Source of the DNA: Sphingobacteriales bacterium | GTDB taxonomy: Bacteria > Bacteroidota > Bacteroidia > Chitinophagales > UBA2359 | DNA: 64,000 nucleotides | Assembly: GCA_016718845.1 (NCBI GenBank) | Contig: JADKCK010000023.1 | Span: 15,595-79,594, forward strand | Reading direction: 5' to 3' | Part shown: in pieces, positions 1-8,163 of the stretch | Numbering within the stretch: position 1 is the first letter of the stretch | How the letters are laid out: each line of letters begins with the position of its first letter | Notes under the pieces: generated by a model | Seen by the model: the letters and a program-made list of their open reading frames with translations, nothing else | What the model was told of the DNA's origin: nothing | Databases searched by the model: none | Translations under genes and position numbers: made by a program

Positions 1-35
1 TAATAGGCAAAAAGCATCAACCAAAAGCTAAATTA

Positions 36-557
36 CTAAACTTTTTGGGGAGGCGGGAAGTCGACGGAGGGATAAAATAGGGTATATAGCCGCAAATAGG
101 AGCTATTTACGGGCTGTATGTTGCCAATAGGTGGCAATAAGGATAAGATTTGTGGGATAATGTACACCGATAGCAAACAATTTAACGCCAAAGGCAGGGT
201 TTTGTTGTTTGATATGGGGATAGAGGGATTGAGGTTTTGCCAATATTGGTCGAAATAGGCAAGCCAGTGTGTTTCTAGCCCGTCGAAGTGGGCAGAAAGG
301 TAAAGTGTGTCGTTTGTGGTGTGCTGTTGCTTTACATCGTAGAGCTTATGTTGGTAAATAAACTCGTTTGGGTGTTGCCATTTTAGCTGTTGTGCTGCTT
401 CATCTACCCTAAACTTAAATAATGTTACACTTTTGCTTGGCATTTTTTGCGTTTGGTACCTACAATAGGGCTGTACTGCAAAACAATAGAGCCAAATTGC
501 CCCATAGCTTTGCAGCAACAATACAAAAAGCAGCAATGCAGCCCAAATTTGTTTCAT
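36..557 (-). CDS. hypothetical membrane-anchored protein
   Basis: A protein of about 173 residues that I do not recognise. It starts with a hydrophobic segment (MKQIWAALLLFVLLLQ, residues 1-16, continuing to about residue 30) that reads as a signal anchor. A polar middle follows, with a second hydrophobic stretch near the C-terminus (LNCLLSVYIIPQILSLLPPI). I chose the ATG at 557, although the frame is open to 689, because a CAAAGGTA box (TACCTTTG on the minus strand) sits at 588-595 and the terminator of the next gene lies at 621-650. Both would fall inside the longer version. The function is unknown and no partner gene is visible in the window. Confidence 0.6.
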   Translation of the reverse strand: MKQIWAALLLFVLLLQSYGAIWLYCFAVQPYCRYQTQKMPSKSVTLFKFRVDEAAQQLKWQHPNEFIYQHKLYDVKQQHTTNDTLYLSAHFDGLETHWLAYFDQYWQNLNPSIPISNNKTLPLALNCLLSVYIIPQILSLLPPIGNIQPVNSSYLRLYTLFYPSVDFPPPQKV

Positions 558-587
558 TGACGATTGATTAAGCAACGGTATGAGCCA

Positions 588-595
588 CAAAGGTA
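588..595 (-). promoter_or_regulatory. Bacteroidota -7 box (TACCTTTG)
   Basis: TACCTTTG on the minus strand matches the TAnnTTTG -7 element of Bacteroidota sigma-ABfr promoters. It lies about 30 nt upstream of the ATG at 557 and supports that start. No clear -33 element was identified. Confidence 0.5.
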
Positions 596-620
596 GTATC
601 TTTTGGGATAATGGCAAAAT

Positions 621-650
621 AAAAAAAGCCTGCAACATAAAGTTGCAGAC
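621..650 (-). terminator. Rho-independent terminator of the DUF4397 gene
   Basis: Stem CTGCAAC/GTTGCAG (630-636 and 642-648) with a five-base loop, followed on the minus strand by a run of seven T (621-627). It lies 26 nt beyond the stop of the DUF4397 lipoprotein gene. Confidence 0.85.
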
Positions 651-675
651 TTTGGTCGAGGTGATTTTCAACAAT

Positions 676-1362
676 CTAGTTATTAACAATTATTTGCGCG
701 CCTAATGCTTGTGCGCCTGTGCCAGCTAAAAAGCCTTTAGCAAATACAGTATAAATTTTACCAGCTTCTAGCACTACGCCCGGCAAGGGCAATGCTACTG
801 TTTGTGTGCCAGCTACCCGTACTTCTAGGTTATAAGTACCTGCGTCGAGTGGTGTAAAACTGGTTCCGTTTTTGAAAGAGATGTTTGGGAAAACGGCAGC
901 TCCACCTGTTAATGCTACATCAACGGCGGGTGCGTCGGGCGAAAGGTGGATAAAACGAACATGTGCTTTGCCAGTTGCGGGTGTAGCAAGGTCGTCTTCA
1001 AACAAAAGCGGCTCGATATTGGCAACGGCATTGCCAGCAAATACCGAGTAATTTTTGTCTTTTACAAAAGTTACGTTGGTGTTGATAGCTGTTACTGCAG
1101 GATTTGCACCAGATACATTTACTTTAATGTTGCGCTGTCCGGCTTCTACATCTAAGTAAGCGGTGTTGTTCGGGAAAGTTAAAGCGGCAGCGTTAACTTT
1201 GGTATCATCTACCAAAATATCTACACCGGGTGCATCGGGCGAGGCATGTACAACCAATACTTTTGCCATGTCCATTTCATCTTCGTCGTCGTTGCAGCCT
1301 GTAAAAACAAGGGCAGAGGTAGCTACAAATAAAGCAGCTAAAAGGAAAAAAAGCTTTTTCAT
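676..1362 (-). CDS. DUF4397 domain-containing lipoprotein
   Basis: A 228-residue secreted lipoprotein. The N-terminus is a lipoprotein signal (MKKLFFLLAALFVATSALVF) with cysteine 23 in the lipobox FTGC, followed by an acidic DDEDE stretch. The rest contains two copies of a motif typical of DUF4397 (VVHASPDAPGVDILVD near residue 37 and FIHLSPDAPAVDVAL near residue 138), each followed by a beta-rich segment. DUF4397 proteins are surface or periplasmic beta-sandwich proteins of unknown role. The gene is followed by a strong terminator and diverges from kdsB, so it is probably monocistronic. Confidence 0.9.
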   Translation of the reverse strand: MKKLFFLLAALFVATSALVFTGCNDDEDEMDMAKVLVVHASPDAPGVDILVDDTKVNAAALTFPNNTAYLDVEAGQRNIKVNVSGANPAVTAINTNVTFVKDKNYSVFAGNAVANIEPLLFEDDLATPATGKAHVRFIHLSPDAPAVDVALTGGAAVFPNISFKNGTSFTPLDAGTYNLEVRVAGTQTVALPLPGVVLEAGKIYTVFAKGFLAGTGAQALGAQIIVNN

Positions 1363-1532
1363 CTTGTCTAAAGATTTTTATTTGGATTAAAAAATAAATT
1401 GCTGTTTGAAATCAACGAACATATAACATCGGCAAACCCAAAAATGTTTTCACTTTGTTTAGCTTTTTTGAAAAAAAAGTAAACAAAATGTTTTTTGAGG
1501 CTATTTTAAACGCAAATTATGCCAAATATGCC

Positions 1533-1540
1533 TACCTTTG
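1533..1540 (+). promoter_or_regulatory. kdsB -7 box (TACCTTTG)
   Basis: TACCTTTG lies 19 nt upstream of the kdsB ATG at 1560 and fits the TAnnTTTG consensus. It implies a very short leader of about 13 nt. No Shine-Dalgarno sequence is visible between it and the start. Confidence 0.6.
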
Positions 1541-1559
1541 CCATTAAAAATCATAAATC

Positions 1560-2303
1560 ATGATAGTTGGCATTATCCCTGCCCGTTATGCATCTACGCG
1601 TTTACCTGCCAAACCGCTTGCCGATATTGGCGGTCAAAGCATGATACAACGGGTATATTTACAGTGCCGAAAGGCAAATTTATTAGACGATGTTTGGGTA
1701 GCTACCGACGACACCCGCATTTTTGACCACGTTGCAGCCTTTGGGGGCAAAGCCATTTTAACCCAAGCCACCCACCAAAGTGGCACCGACCGCTGCGCCG
1801 AAGCCATACAACTTTGCTGCCCTGATGCTAAAGTAGTTATCAATATACAAGGCGACGAGCCATTTATCAACCCTTTGCAAATTGACCATTTGGCACAACT
1901 GTTTGCTAATCCTGATGTTCAAATTGCCACCCTAATCAAAGCCATTAACAGCCACACCGAACTTTTCGACCCCTCGAAGCCCAAAGTGGTAGTGGATAAA
2001 AGCAATAGAGCTATTTATTTTTCGCGCCATCCCATACCGTATCTGCGCAACATTGCCGAGCAAACACAGTGGCACCTGCATCACCCATTTTACAAACATA
2101 TTGGTATTTATGGATACCGCACCCACACCTTACAGCAGCTAACCCAATTGCCTATTGGCACCCTTGAGCAAGCCGAAAGCCTTGAACAATTGCGGTGGAT
2201 TGAACACGGCTACCAAATTTATACCAACATAACCGAACACGAAAGCCTATCAATAGATACACCCGAAGATTTGGAAAAAGCCAGAACAATGCTCGATTGT
2301 TAG
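1560..2303 (+). CDS. kdsB: 3-deoxy-manno-octulosonate cytidylyltransferase (CMP-Kdo synthetase)
   Basis: Activates Kdo with CTP to give CMP-Kdo for the inner core of lipopolysaccharide; cytoplasmic. The 247-residue length is the usual family length. The nucleotide-binding signature PARYASTRLPAKPL is at residues 7-20, and GDEPF at 98-102 carries the metal- and sugar-binding acidic residue. The C-terminal SIDTPEDLEKA is also typical of the family. The ATG at 1560 follows a TACCTTTG promoter box by 19 nt. The gene is transcribed alone and ends in a bidirectional terminator shared with uppP. kdsC, the phosphatase two steps earlier in the pathway, is at 27.6 kb and is not linked to kdsB. Confidence 0.96.
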   Translation: MIVGIIPARYASTRLPAKPLADIGGQSMIQRVYLQCRKANLLDDVWVATDDTRIFDHVAAFGGKAILTQATHQSGTDRCAEAIQLCCPDAKVVINIQGDEPFINPLQIDHLAQLFANPDVQIATLIKAINSHTELFDPSKPKVVVDKSNRAIYFSRHPIPYLRNIAEQTQWHLHHPFYKHIGIYGYRTHTLQQLTQLPIGTLEQAESLEQLRWIEHGYQIYTNITEHESLSIDTPEDLEKARTMLDC

Positions 2304-2322
2304 ATTTGCAGCGCGATTTTTA

Positions 2323-2363
2323 CACACAAGGAGAACACGGATTTTATGGATTGGATACAGATT
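2323..2363 (+). repeat. dispersed short repeat (GAACACGGATTTTAYGG type), copy 1
   Basis: About 40 bp closely matching 55010-55050. The shared pieces are GAGAACACGGATTTTA, GGATTGGA and ACAGATT. It lies 20 nt after the kdsB stop. A small hairpin TCCGTGtttCACGGA follows near 2397-2411. Confidence 0.6.
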
Positions 2364-2451
2364 ATGGAAAATTATTGCCTATCCATAATGCCATTTTCCG
2401 TGTTTCACGGATGACCTATTTTGCCGCTCATTTAATAAACTTGGGTTAACA

Positions 2452-2490
2452 CAAAAATCGCCGATAAGAAGAATCCTATCGGCGGTTTTT
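2452..2490. terminator. bidirectional terminator between kdsB and uppP
   Basis: Stem CGCCGATA/TATCGGCG (2459-2466 and 2477-2484) flanked by A-rich and T-rich runs on both sides. It serves the convergent kdsB and uppP genes. Confidence 0.85.
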
Positions 2491-2508
2491 GCTTGGGGGC
2501 TTAAAAAG

Positions 2509-3279
2509 TTATTTTTGGAGGAGTAATATAGCTAAAATAGCCACACCTGCGGCAATACGATAAATGCCAAACCACCAAAAACCATATCGCGAAACAATAG
2601 CAATAAAGGTTTTTATGGCAATGGTTGCCACAATAAAAGCCACAATATTACCTACAACAAGCAAACCAAGGTTATCGGCAGTAATTTGGTTGTGGTGCTT
2701 AAGTAGGTCGTAGGCGGTAGCGGCAAACATGGTAGGTACGGCTAAAAAAAACGAAAACTCGGCGGCTTGTTTGCGGTTTAGCCCGTTAGCCATGCCACCA
2801 ATAATGCTTGCTGCCGAGCGCGACACACCCGGTATCATGGCGATACACTGAAAAAAGCCAATTTTAAGGGCTGTTGAGTTGGTAATGGGTTGGTCGTATT
2901 TGCTATCGGCTTTTGGAAACAAACTATCTACAAACAACAAAAATACGCCACCTATAATTAACATTACGCCTACGGTTGTTACACTGTCGAGCAGCGAGTC
3001 GATGTAATCGCTTAACAAAAAGCCAATAACGGCAGCAGGTAAAAAGGCTACTAATAGCTTTACATAAAAATCGAAGGATTGTAAAAAGCGTTTCCAATAC
3101 AATACCAATACGCTAAGAATGGCGCCAAACTGAATGCAAACAATAAATAGTTTGGTAAAATCGTTTTCGGCAATGCCCATTAAATGGTTGCCAATAATCA
3201 TGTGACCTGTCGATGAGATGGGCAAATACTCGGTAATACCCTCTATAATGGCTAAAATGATAGCCTGTAGTAGATTCAT
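2509..3279 (-). CDS. uppP: undecaprenyl-diphosphatase
   Basis: A 256-residue integral membrane enzyme that dephosphorylates undecaprenyl pyrophosphate to recycle the lipid carrier for peptidoglycan and other glycans (also called BacA, linked to bacitracin resistance). The family signatures EGITEYLPISSTGH (residues 13-26) and PGVSRSAASIIGG are both present, and most of the chain is hydrophobic. The frame is open to 3318, but the ATG at 3279 begins the canonical MNLLQAI start. A TATCTTTG box at 3316-3323 would lie inside the longer version, so 3279 is preferred. It converges on kdsB. Confidence 0.96.
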   Translation of the reverse strand: MNLLQAIILAIIEGITEYLPISSTGHMIIGNHLMGIAENDFTKLFIVCIQFGAILSVLVLYWKRFLQSFDFYVKLLVAFLPAAVIGFLLSDYIDSLLDSVTTVGVMLIIGGVFLLFVDSLFPKADSKYDQPITNSTALKIGFFQCIAMIPGVSRSAASIIGGMANGLNRKQAAEFSFFLAVPTMFAATAYDLLKHHNQITADNLGLLVVGNIVAFIVATIAIKTFIAIVSRYGFWWFGIYRIAAGVAILAILLLQK

Positions 3280-3315
3280 AAAAGATGTTTTTGTAACTTT
3301 GTGCCTTATAAGCGG

Positions 3316-3323
3316 CAAAGATA
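3316..3323 (-). promoter_or_regulatory. uppP -7 box (TATCTTTG)
   Basis: CAAAGATA on the plus strand reads TATCTTTG on the minus strand. It lies 36 nt upstream of the chosen uppP start and supports that start. Confidence 0.5.
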
Positions 3324-3334
3324 GAGAAAATTAA

Positions 3335-3435
3335 TTGTAAATGGTAAGTTGTAAATTGTAAATAAATTCCCCTCTTGGGAGGGGCAGGGGTGGTAAATGA
3401 TAAATTGTAATCTGTAAATGGTAAGTTGTGTGCTG
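3335..3435. repeat. AT-rich direct repeats around a CCCCTC/GAGGGG hairpin element
   Basis: The segment GTAAATGGTAAGTTGT occurs at both ends of this stretch. Between the copies is the G/C hairpin CCCCTCttgggaGGGG with the extension CAGGGGTGG (about 3369-3393). The same G/C element, inverted, is found inside the bshC coding sequence near 37410-37440. It looks like a small mobile or palindromic repeat in the uppP-bioB divergent spacer. Confidence 0.55.
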
Positions 3436-3436
3436 C

Positions 3437-3535
3437 AGCGCTTACTTTTACACTGGGGGTGCCACCTACTTGTCGAATTAGGGAGTGCTAATCATCACCC
3501 CCAAAAAAGACATTTACCGCGTTAAGCGGGGCAGC
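3437..3535 (+). repeat. two-hairpin dispersed repeat (TTTGATAC family), copy 1, core only
   Basis: Contains GGGGGTG ... CACCCCC (outer stem) followed by CCGCgttaaGCGG (second hairpin), as in six other loci. The flanking arms and the TTTGATAC termini are missing. It belongs to the short subfamily with the loop text CCACCTACTTGTCGAATTAG. It lies between divergent uppP and bioB, 69 nt upstream of bioB. Confidence 0.75.
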
Positions 3536-3603
3536 CTAAGCCTTGTATTTTAGGGCTTTTATTGAACTAATCACTAAATTCAAAAATCACGCCAAAATAT
3601 AAC

Positions 3604-4596
3604 ATGAGTCAAGACATTCGCCACGATTGGACGCGCGACGAAATCGCTGCCATCTATCATTCTCCTTTGCTCGATTTAGTGTATCGGGCAGCTACCACAC
3701 ACCGACAACACCACGACCCACAAGAGGTGCAGGTGTGCAAGTTGTTGAGCATAAAAACGGGCGGTTGCTCGGAGGATTGTGCTTATTGCCCGCAGGCTGC
3801 TCGGTATCATACCGATGTTAATGTACAACCACTTTTGCCCTACAGCGAGGTCATACACAACGCCCTACAAGCCAAAGAAGCTGGCTCGACCCGTTTTTGT
3901 ATGGGTGCCGCTTGGCGCGAGGTGCGCGACAATGCCCATTTTGATAGGGTAATTGAAATGGTAAAAGGTATTAACGCCCTTGGTATGGAGGTTTGCTGCA
4001 CACTGGGTATGCTTACCGAAAGCCAAGCCCAACGCCTAAAAGAGGCTGGTTTGTATGCTTATAACCATAACATCGACTCGTCGGAGGAGTTTTACGAAAA
4101 AATTATTACCACCCGCACCTACGCCGACCGCCTACAAACCCTCGAAAATGTACGTAATGCAGGCATATCGGTGTGTTGTGGTGGCATTGTGGGCATGGGC
4201 GAAACACCCGCCGACCGCATAGGCATGTTGCACACCCTGGCTACATTGCCCGAACACCCCGAGTCGGTGCCCGTTAACTCGTTGGTAAGCGTTGATGGTA
4301 CGCCCCTCGAAAACCGCGAGCGGGTATCTATGTGGGACGTTATACGCACCATTGCCACCGCCCGTATATTGATGCCTAAAGCAATGGTTAGATTGTCGGC
4401 AGGACGCAACGAAATGAGCGACGCCGAACAGGCTTTTTGCTTTATGGCAGGAGCAAACTCGATTTTTGCAGGTGATAAACTGCTTACTACACCTAACCCC
4501 AACTGGGACCGCGACGGCGAAATGTTTGATTTGCTGGGACTAAAACAACGCCCCGCTTTTAAGCACGAACACCAACAAACTCAGGCAATGGTGTAG
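3604..4596 (+). CDS. bioB: biotin synthase
   Basis: A radical-SAM enzyme inserting sulfur into dethiobiotin to form biotin. 330 residues, close to family length. The [4Fe-4S]-binding CX3CX2C motif is CSEDCAYC (cysteines 55, 59 and 62), preceded by LLSIKTGG. Typical downstream signatures are GSTRFCMGAAWR, YNHNIDSSEE and CCGGIVGMGE. The ATG at 3604 follows a spacer without a Shine-Dalgarno sequence. No other bio genes (bioA, F, D, C) are in the window, so it appears to be a solo locus. No BirA-type operator was recognised. Confidence 0.97.
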   Translation: MSQDIRHDWTRDEIAAIYHSPLLDLVYRAATTHRQHHDPQEVQVCKLLSIKTGGCSEDCAYCPQAARYHTDVNVQPLLPYSEVIHNALQAKEAGSTRFCMGAAWREVRDNAHFDRVIEMVKGINALGMEVCCTLGMLTESQAQRLKEAGLYAYNHNIDSSEEFYEKIITTRTYADRLQTLENVRNAGISVCCGGIVGMGETPADRIGMLHTLATLPEHPESVPVNSLVSVDGTPLENRERVSMWDVIRTIATARILMPKAMVRLSAGRNEMSDAEQAFCFMAGANSIFAGDKLLTTPNPNWDRDGEMFDLLGLKQRPAFKHEHQQTQAMV

Positions 4597-4674
4597 CAAA
4601 ATAGGCGAAGCACAAAATCATCAAATCTAAACTTAATTTTTATTGCTTTTTATTTTAATATAATTTCAAAAATC

Positions 4675-5475
4675 ATGTCAAAAAAATACGACCTTAACAG
4701 CATTTCGACCAAAGCGCCTAGCCACATTAGTAAAGAAGAAGCCCAGAATGCAATGAAAGACTTAACCAAAGAGTTTGACGAATTGCAAAACCGACTGTAT
4801 GCCGAAGGTAAACAAAGCCTGTTAATTGTAATGCAAGGCTTAGACGGTAGCGGTAAAGACGGAGCCATAAAATCGGTATTTAAAGGCATCAATCCCCAAG
4901 GGTTAAGTGTGGTGTCGTTTAAAAAACCAACACCCGAAGAAATGGGACACGACTTTTTGTGGCGTGTACACAAACATGCCCCAATGGATGGTTATATACA
5001 AATATTTAATCGCTCGCACTACGAAGAGGTTTTAGTGGTGCGTGTAGATGGCTATATTGACGATGCAACAGCCCAAAAACGTTTTGAAATAATTAACCAT
5101 TTCGAGCAATTGTTGGTATCAAACGGCACCCAAATTATCAAATTTTACATGCACGTATCGTCAAAAGAGCAACTCGAACGTTTTGCCGAGCGCATGACGG
5201 TGCCGCAAAAAATGTGGAAATACGGACCCGAAGATTTGGAAAAACACAAACAACGCGAGCAGTATATTAAAGTGTACGAAGAAGCCTTAGAGCATTGCGG
5301 ACCTGATTTTCCGTGGGTAGTAGTGCCGTGCGACCAAAACTGGTACAAAGAATACCTTATTCTTAAAACCATTGTCGAAACACTACGCGACATGAATCCA
5401 CAATATCCAAAGGCAAAAATAGATATTACCGACCCTACTGTTAAGGCATTTATTAGTAAGTACGGCAAAAAATAA
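4675..5475 (+). CDS. PPK2-family polyphosphate:nucleotide phosphotransferase
   Basis: A cytoplasmic kinase transferring phosphate between polyphosphate and nucleotides. 266 residues. The Walker A motif GLDGSGKDG is at residues 55-63 and the Walker B-like FNRSHYEEVLVVRV follows at about 111-124. The lid region (ERFAERMTVPQKMWKYGPED) is present. The NRSHYE variant resembles the TIGR03709-type PPK2 group, which can act on AMP and ADP, but class assignment from motifs alone is an inference. It sits 28 nt upstream of the epimerase gene and 78 nt after bioB, so co-transcription with the epimerase is likely. Confidence 0.9.
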   Translation: MSKKYDLNSISTKAPSHISKEEAQNAMKDLTKEFDELQNRLYAEGKQSLLIVMQGLDGSGKDGAIKSVFKGINPQGLSVVSFKKPTPEEMGHDFLWRVHKHAPMDGYIQIFNRSHYEEVLVVRVDGYIDDATAQKRFEIINHFEQLLVSNGTQIIKFYMHVSSKEQLERFAERMTVPQKMWKYGPEDLEKHKQREQYIKVYEEALEHCGPDFPWVVVPCDQNWYKEYLILKTIVETLRDMNPQYPKAKIDITDPTVKAFISKYGKK

Positions 5476-5502
5476 CTAAGCAGATACCAATTTATACACT
5501 CA

Positions 5503-6456
5503 ATGAAACACTATTTAGTAACAGGTGGCGCCGGCTTTATAGGTAGCCACCTGATTGATTACTTGAGTTTGCAACCCAATACCCAAATTACTTGTTTAGA
5601 TAATTTTGACCCGTTTTACAGCATCGAAACCAAAAAAGCAAATATCAAAACTCATTTAAATAAAAATTATTTTAAATTAGTAGAAGCAGATATTTGCGAT
5701 TATACTGCCCTATCGGAGTTGCTAACCGACCGCTACGATGCCATTATACACTTAGCTGCCAAAGCAGGTGTGCGCCCAAGCCTCGACCGCCCCCGCGAGT
5801 ATTATGCTACCAATGTTGGCGGTACGCAAAATTTGTTGGAGTTTGCCAAACAACGACACATTAGGCAGTTTGTTTTTGCATCGTCGAGCAGTGTTTATGG
5901 TACTAACCCCAATGTGCCATGGAGCGAAGAAGACACCAATTTTGCACCCATTAGCCCATACGCATCTACCAAAGTATCTGCCGAAATGTTGGGGCATGTG
6001 TATGCGCATTTGTACGACATACGTTTTATTGCATTGCGCTTTTTTACAGTGTATGGTCCTCGTCAACGCCCCGATTTGGCTATCCATAAATTTACACGAT
6101 TGCTTTTTGATAGTCAACCCATACCTTTTTATGGCAATGGCACTACCCGCCGCGATTATACTTTTGTAGCAGATATTGTGCAAGGTATTTGGGCAGCTAT
6201 TAACTACCGAAAAAGCAAATTTGAACTAATAAATTTGGGCAATAACCAAACCATAGCTCTTGCCGACCTAGTGCGCACCATAGAGCGCACCACTAACCGA
6301 ACTGCCAAACTGCAATACTTGCCCGAACAACCCGGCGACGTGCCGCAAACTTATGCCAACATAAATAAAGCTAAAAATTTACTAGGCTATCAACCTACTA
6401 CCAACATCGAAACAGGTATCGAGCGTTTTGTAGAATGGTTTGAAAAAATAAGTTAA
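5503..6456 (+). CDS. NAD-dependent sugar epimerase, UDP-glucuronate 4-epimerase-like
   Basis: An extended short-chain dehydrogenase of 317 residues acting on nucleotide sugars in the cytoplasm. The Rossmann motif GGAGFIGSH is at residues 8-16, the catalytic S/T region is SSSSVYG (127-133), and the active-site pair is Y153/K157 in YASTK. RFFTVYGPRQRPDLAI and RRDYTFVADIVQGI resemble UDP-glucuronate 4-epimerases (WbnF/Cap1J group). The exact substrate cannot be read from the sequence. It is probably co-transcribed with the upstream PPK2 gene and is closed by the hairpin terminator at 6499-6546. Confidence 0.87.
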   Translation: MKHYLVTGGAGFIGSHLIDYLSLQPNTQITCLDNFDPFYSIETKKANIKTHLNKNYFKLVEADICDYTALSELLTDRYDAIIHLAAKAGVRPSLDRPREYYATNVGGTQNLLEFAKQRHIRQFVFASSSSVYGTNPNVPWSEEDTNFAPISPYASTKVSAEMLGHVYAHLYDIRFIALRFFTVYGPRQRPDLAIHKFTRLLFDSQPIPFYGNGTTRRDYTFVADIVQGIWAAINYRKSKFELINLGNNQTIALADLVRTIERTTNRTAKLQYLPEQPGDVPQTYANINKAKNLLGYQPTTNIETGIERFVEWFEKIS

Positions 6457-6498
6457 TAACAAGCTACTATTTTGAGTCTATGATAAAAACAAGTTTAA

Positions 6499-6546
6499 AA
6501 GCAATATACCTATCGCTTAGTTTTACGATTGGTATATTGCTTTTTT
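6499..6546. terminator. bidirectional terminator between the epimerase and GWxTD genes
   Basis: Stem GCAATATACC/GGTATATTGC (6501-6510 and 6531-6540) with AAAA before and TTTTTT after. It serves both convergent genes. Confidence 0.85.
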
Positions 6547-6603
6547 ATGTAACAATTAAAATATATTCGCTGACTTGTGCGGCACTTACAGTGCTAATAA
6601 AAA

Positions 6604-7812
6604 CTAATTATTGTTTGCAATAATGCCTTTACGCCATTCAAAAACGGCATCGTGCCAGTTTACATCGTAGGTAGCGCTGCGTTCTAAAAAATACTGTTTG
6701 TCGAAGGGGGTATTTTTAAGTGCGAAACTAAAAAATAAATTACCACGGGCAGAGCTGGTATATTGCCAAATTTCGGTGCCTTTATCTATCCAAACAGCAT
6801 TTGGCTCGCCATAAATAATGTAAATAAGTCCTTGGTCGGTTTTCCAACCTTCTTTGTAAGTGGTAAATAATTGATTGGCGCGTTGCACCCGTCCGTAATA
6901 TTCTTTTATTAGTAGTTTTCCTCTGTCGGTGCTACCTGCATGTTTTAACCAAAAGTCGTCGATAGCTAATTTAATATTAGGCGAATTTATGAGTTGATTA
7001 TACTCTTCGTTTTTGGTGATATAGCGCGTTACGGTGGCTAAATCGGTGGCAGATGTTAGCTTAGGGAAATTATCGTCGGTACAAACCAATACAAAAGGTG
7101 GGGTATTTGGCTCATTAATGGGTGTAAAAAGGTAAGTGCCAGTTTGGTATAAAGCAACAGGATTATTTGTTATAAAACTGCTGTCGGGCGTATTTGGGTA
7201 ATGATTGCTTTGCTCCATAAATGGTGGCAATGCCAAATTTTTTATGGATTTATAGTACAAAACTTGCCATTGTGTGGTGTTTTGTTGTTGATATTGTAAC
7301 CTAAAAATAGTATTTTCTTTTACGTATTTATCAAACAAGGGCTTATTGTTTAGGTCGGTTAATAGGTAGTTGTGTTTGCTTTCGGAGGCATTAATAATCC
7401 ATTTGTTTCGGAGTAGTTTAGTGCCATTTTGGTCTTGTACAAAAACATGTAGTCTGTAATTATTATTTAAGGGTAATTTACAGGTGTATTGAAGGGTTAT
7501 TTTAGTACTGTTGCTATGTGCTACTTTAAATTGTGTGGTGGCGGTGCCAATGGGTGTTTTAGGTTTATCCAAATCGTACCATTGATAGTTGAGCATTAAA
7601 TGCCATTGGTTATTGGCATTGGGCAAAAAATCTTGTGTAGGTATTTGTAAATATACAAGGGTGCTATCATTAGCCAATTTATAAAGTTTATACTCTATTT
7701 GTTGGTTCATGGTTCGGTTTTGGTATTGATAGGCGAAGTTGTTAGCGGTTTTTCGGTTGTTAAAACAACTTGTTAAAAATAATAGTATCGTAATTATAAT
7801 ATACTGTTTCAT
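6604..7812 (-). CDS. GWxTD domain-containing lipoprotein
   Basis: A 402-residue secreted lipoprotein. It begins MKQYIIITILLFLTSCFNN, a lipoprotein signal with cysteine 17. The C-terminal domain contains GWKTD followed by IYGEPNAVW (about residues 322-341), the defining motif of the GWxTD family (TIGR04514). The role of that family is unknown. The frame is open 11 codons further upstream, but the ATG at 7812 gives a proper signal peptide. An upstream terminator at 7872-7908 separates it from the previous gene. Confidence 0.87.
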   Translation of the reverse strand: MKQYIIITILLFLTSCFNNRKTANNFAYQYQNRTMNQQIEYKLYKLANDSTLVYLQIPTQDFLPNANNQWHLMLNYQWYDLDKPKTPIGTATTQFKVAHSNSTKITLQYTCKLPLNNNYRLHVFVQDQNGTKLLRNKWIINASESKHNYLLTDLNNKPLFDKYVKENTIFRLQYQQQNTTQWQVLYYKSIKNLALPPFMEQSNHYPNTPDSSFITNNPVALYQTGTYLFTPINEPNTPPFVLVCTDDNFPKLTSATDLATVTRYITKNEEYNQLINSPNIKLAIDDFWLKHAGSTDRGKLLIKEYYGRVQRANQLFTTYKEGWKTDQGLIYIIYGEPNAVWIDKGTEIWQYTSSARGNLFFSFALKNTPFDKQYFLERSATYDVNWHDAVFEWRKGIIANNN

Positions 7813-7871
7813 TTGGTTGAAATTTTTGCACCAATATACGGACAATAAGTGAATAAATAGGTATTACGCCT

Positions 7872-7908
7872 AAAAAAACGTCTAACAGTTATGCTGTTAG
7901 ACGTTTTT
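7872..7908 (-). terminator. terminator downstream of the six-repeat protein gene and repeat copy 2
   Basis: A perfect stem ACGTCTAACAG/CTGTTAGACGT with a short loop, flanked by A and T runs. The dispersed repeat at 7928-8123 lies between the stop codon of the upstream gene (8164) and this terminator, so the repeat would be transcribed as a 3' UTR. Confidence 0.85.
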
Positions 7909-7927
7909 GGGTTTTTATAAGCAACAA

Positions 7928-8123
7928 TTTGATACAGACCTTGAAACGTTGTGCTTTGGGTGTTTGCGCTTGCTTTGCTTTGGGGGTGCCATAGACCGTG
8001 CAAATAGGGTAAGCCAATAATCACCCCCAAAAAAGATCGATTCCGCGTCAAGCGGGGTAACCAAATTTATTTAAACAACTAATATGAAATAGATAGGTAC
8101 TAGTTACTTAAGTCGGCATCAAA
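7928..8123 (+). repeat. two-hairpin dispersed repeat (TTTGATAC family), copy 2, full length
   Basis: 196 bp. It begins TTTGATACAGAC and ends GTCGGCATCAAA, so the ends are terminal inverted repeats with a few mismatches. Inside are TTTGGGGGTG ... CACCCCCAAA (a 10-bp stem) and CCGCgtcaaGCGG. It lies 41 nt downstream of the stop of the minus-strand gene at 8164. The reading frame 7809-8051 on the minus strand is generated by this repeat and is not a gene. No target duplication is evident. Confidence 0.85.
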
Positions 8124-8163
8124 ATAAGAACGAAGCATGAGCTAAATTAGACAGCTAAAATCC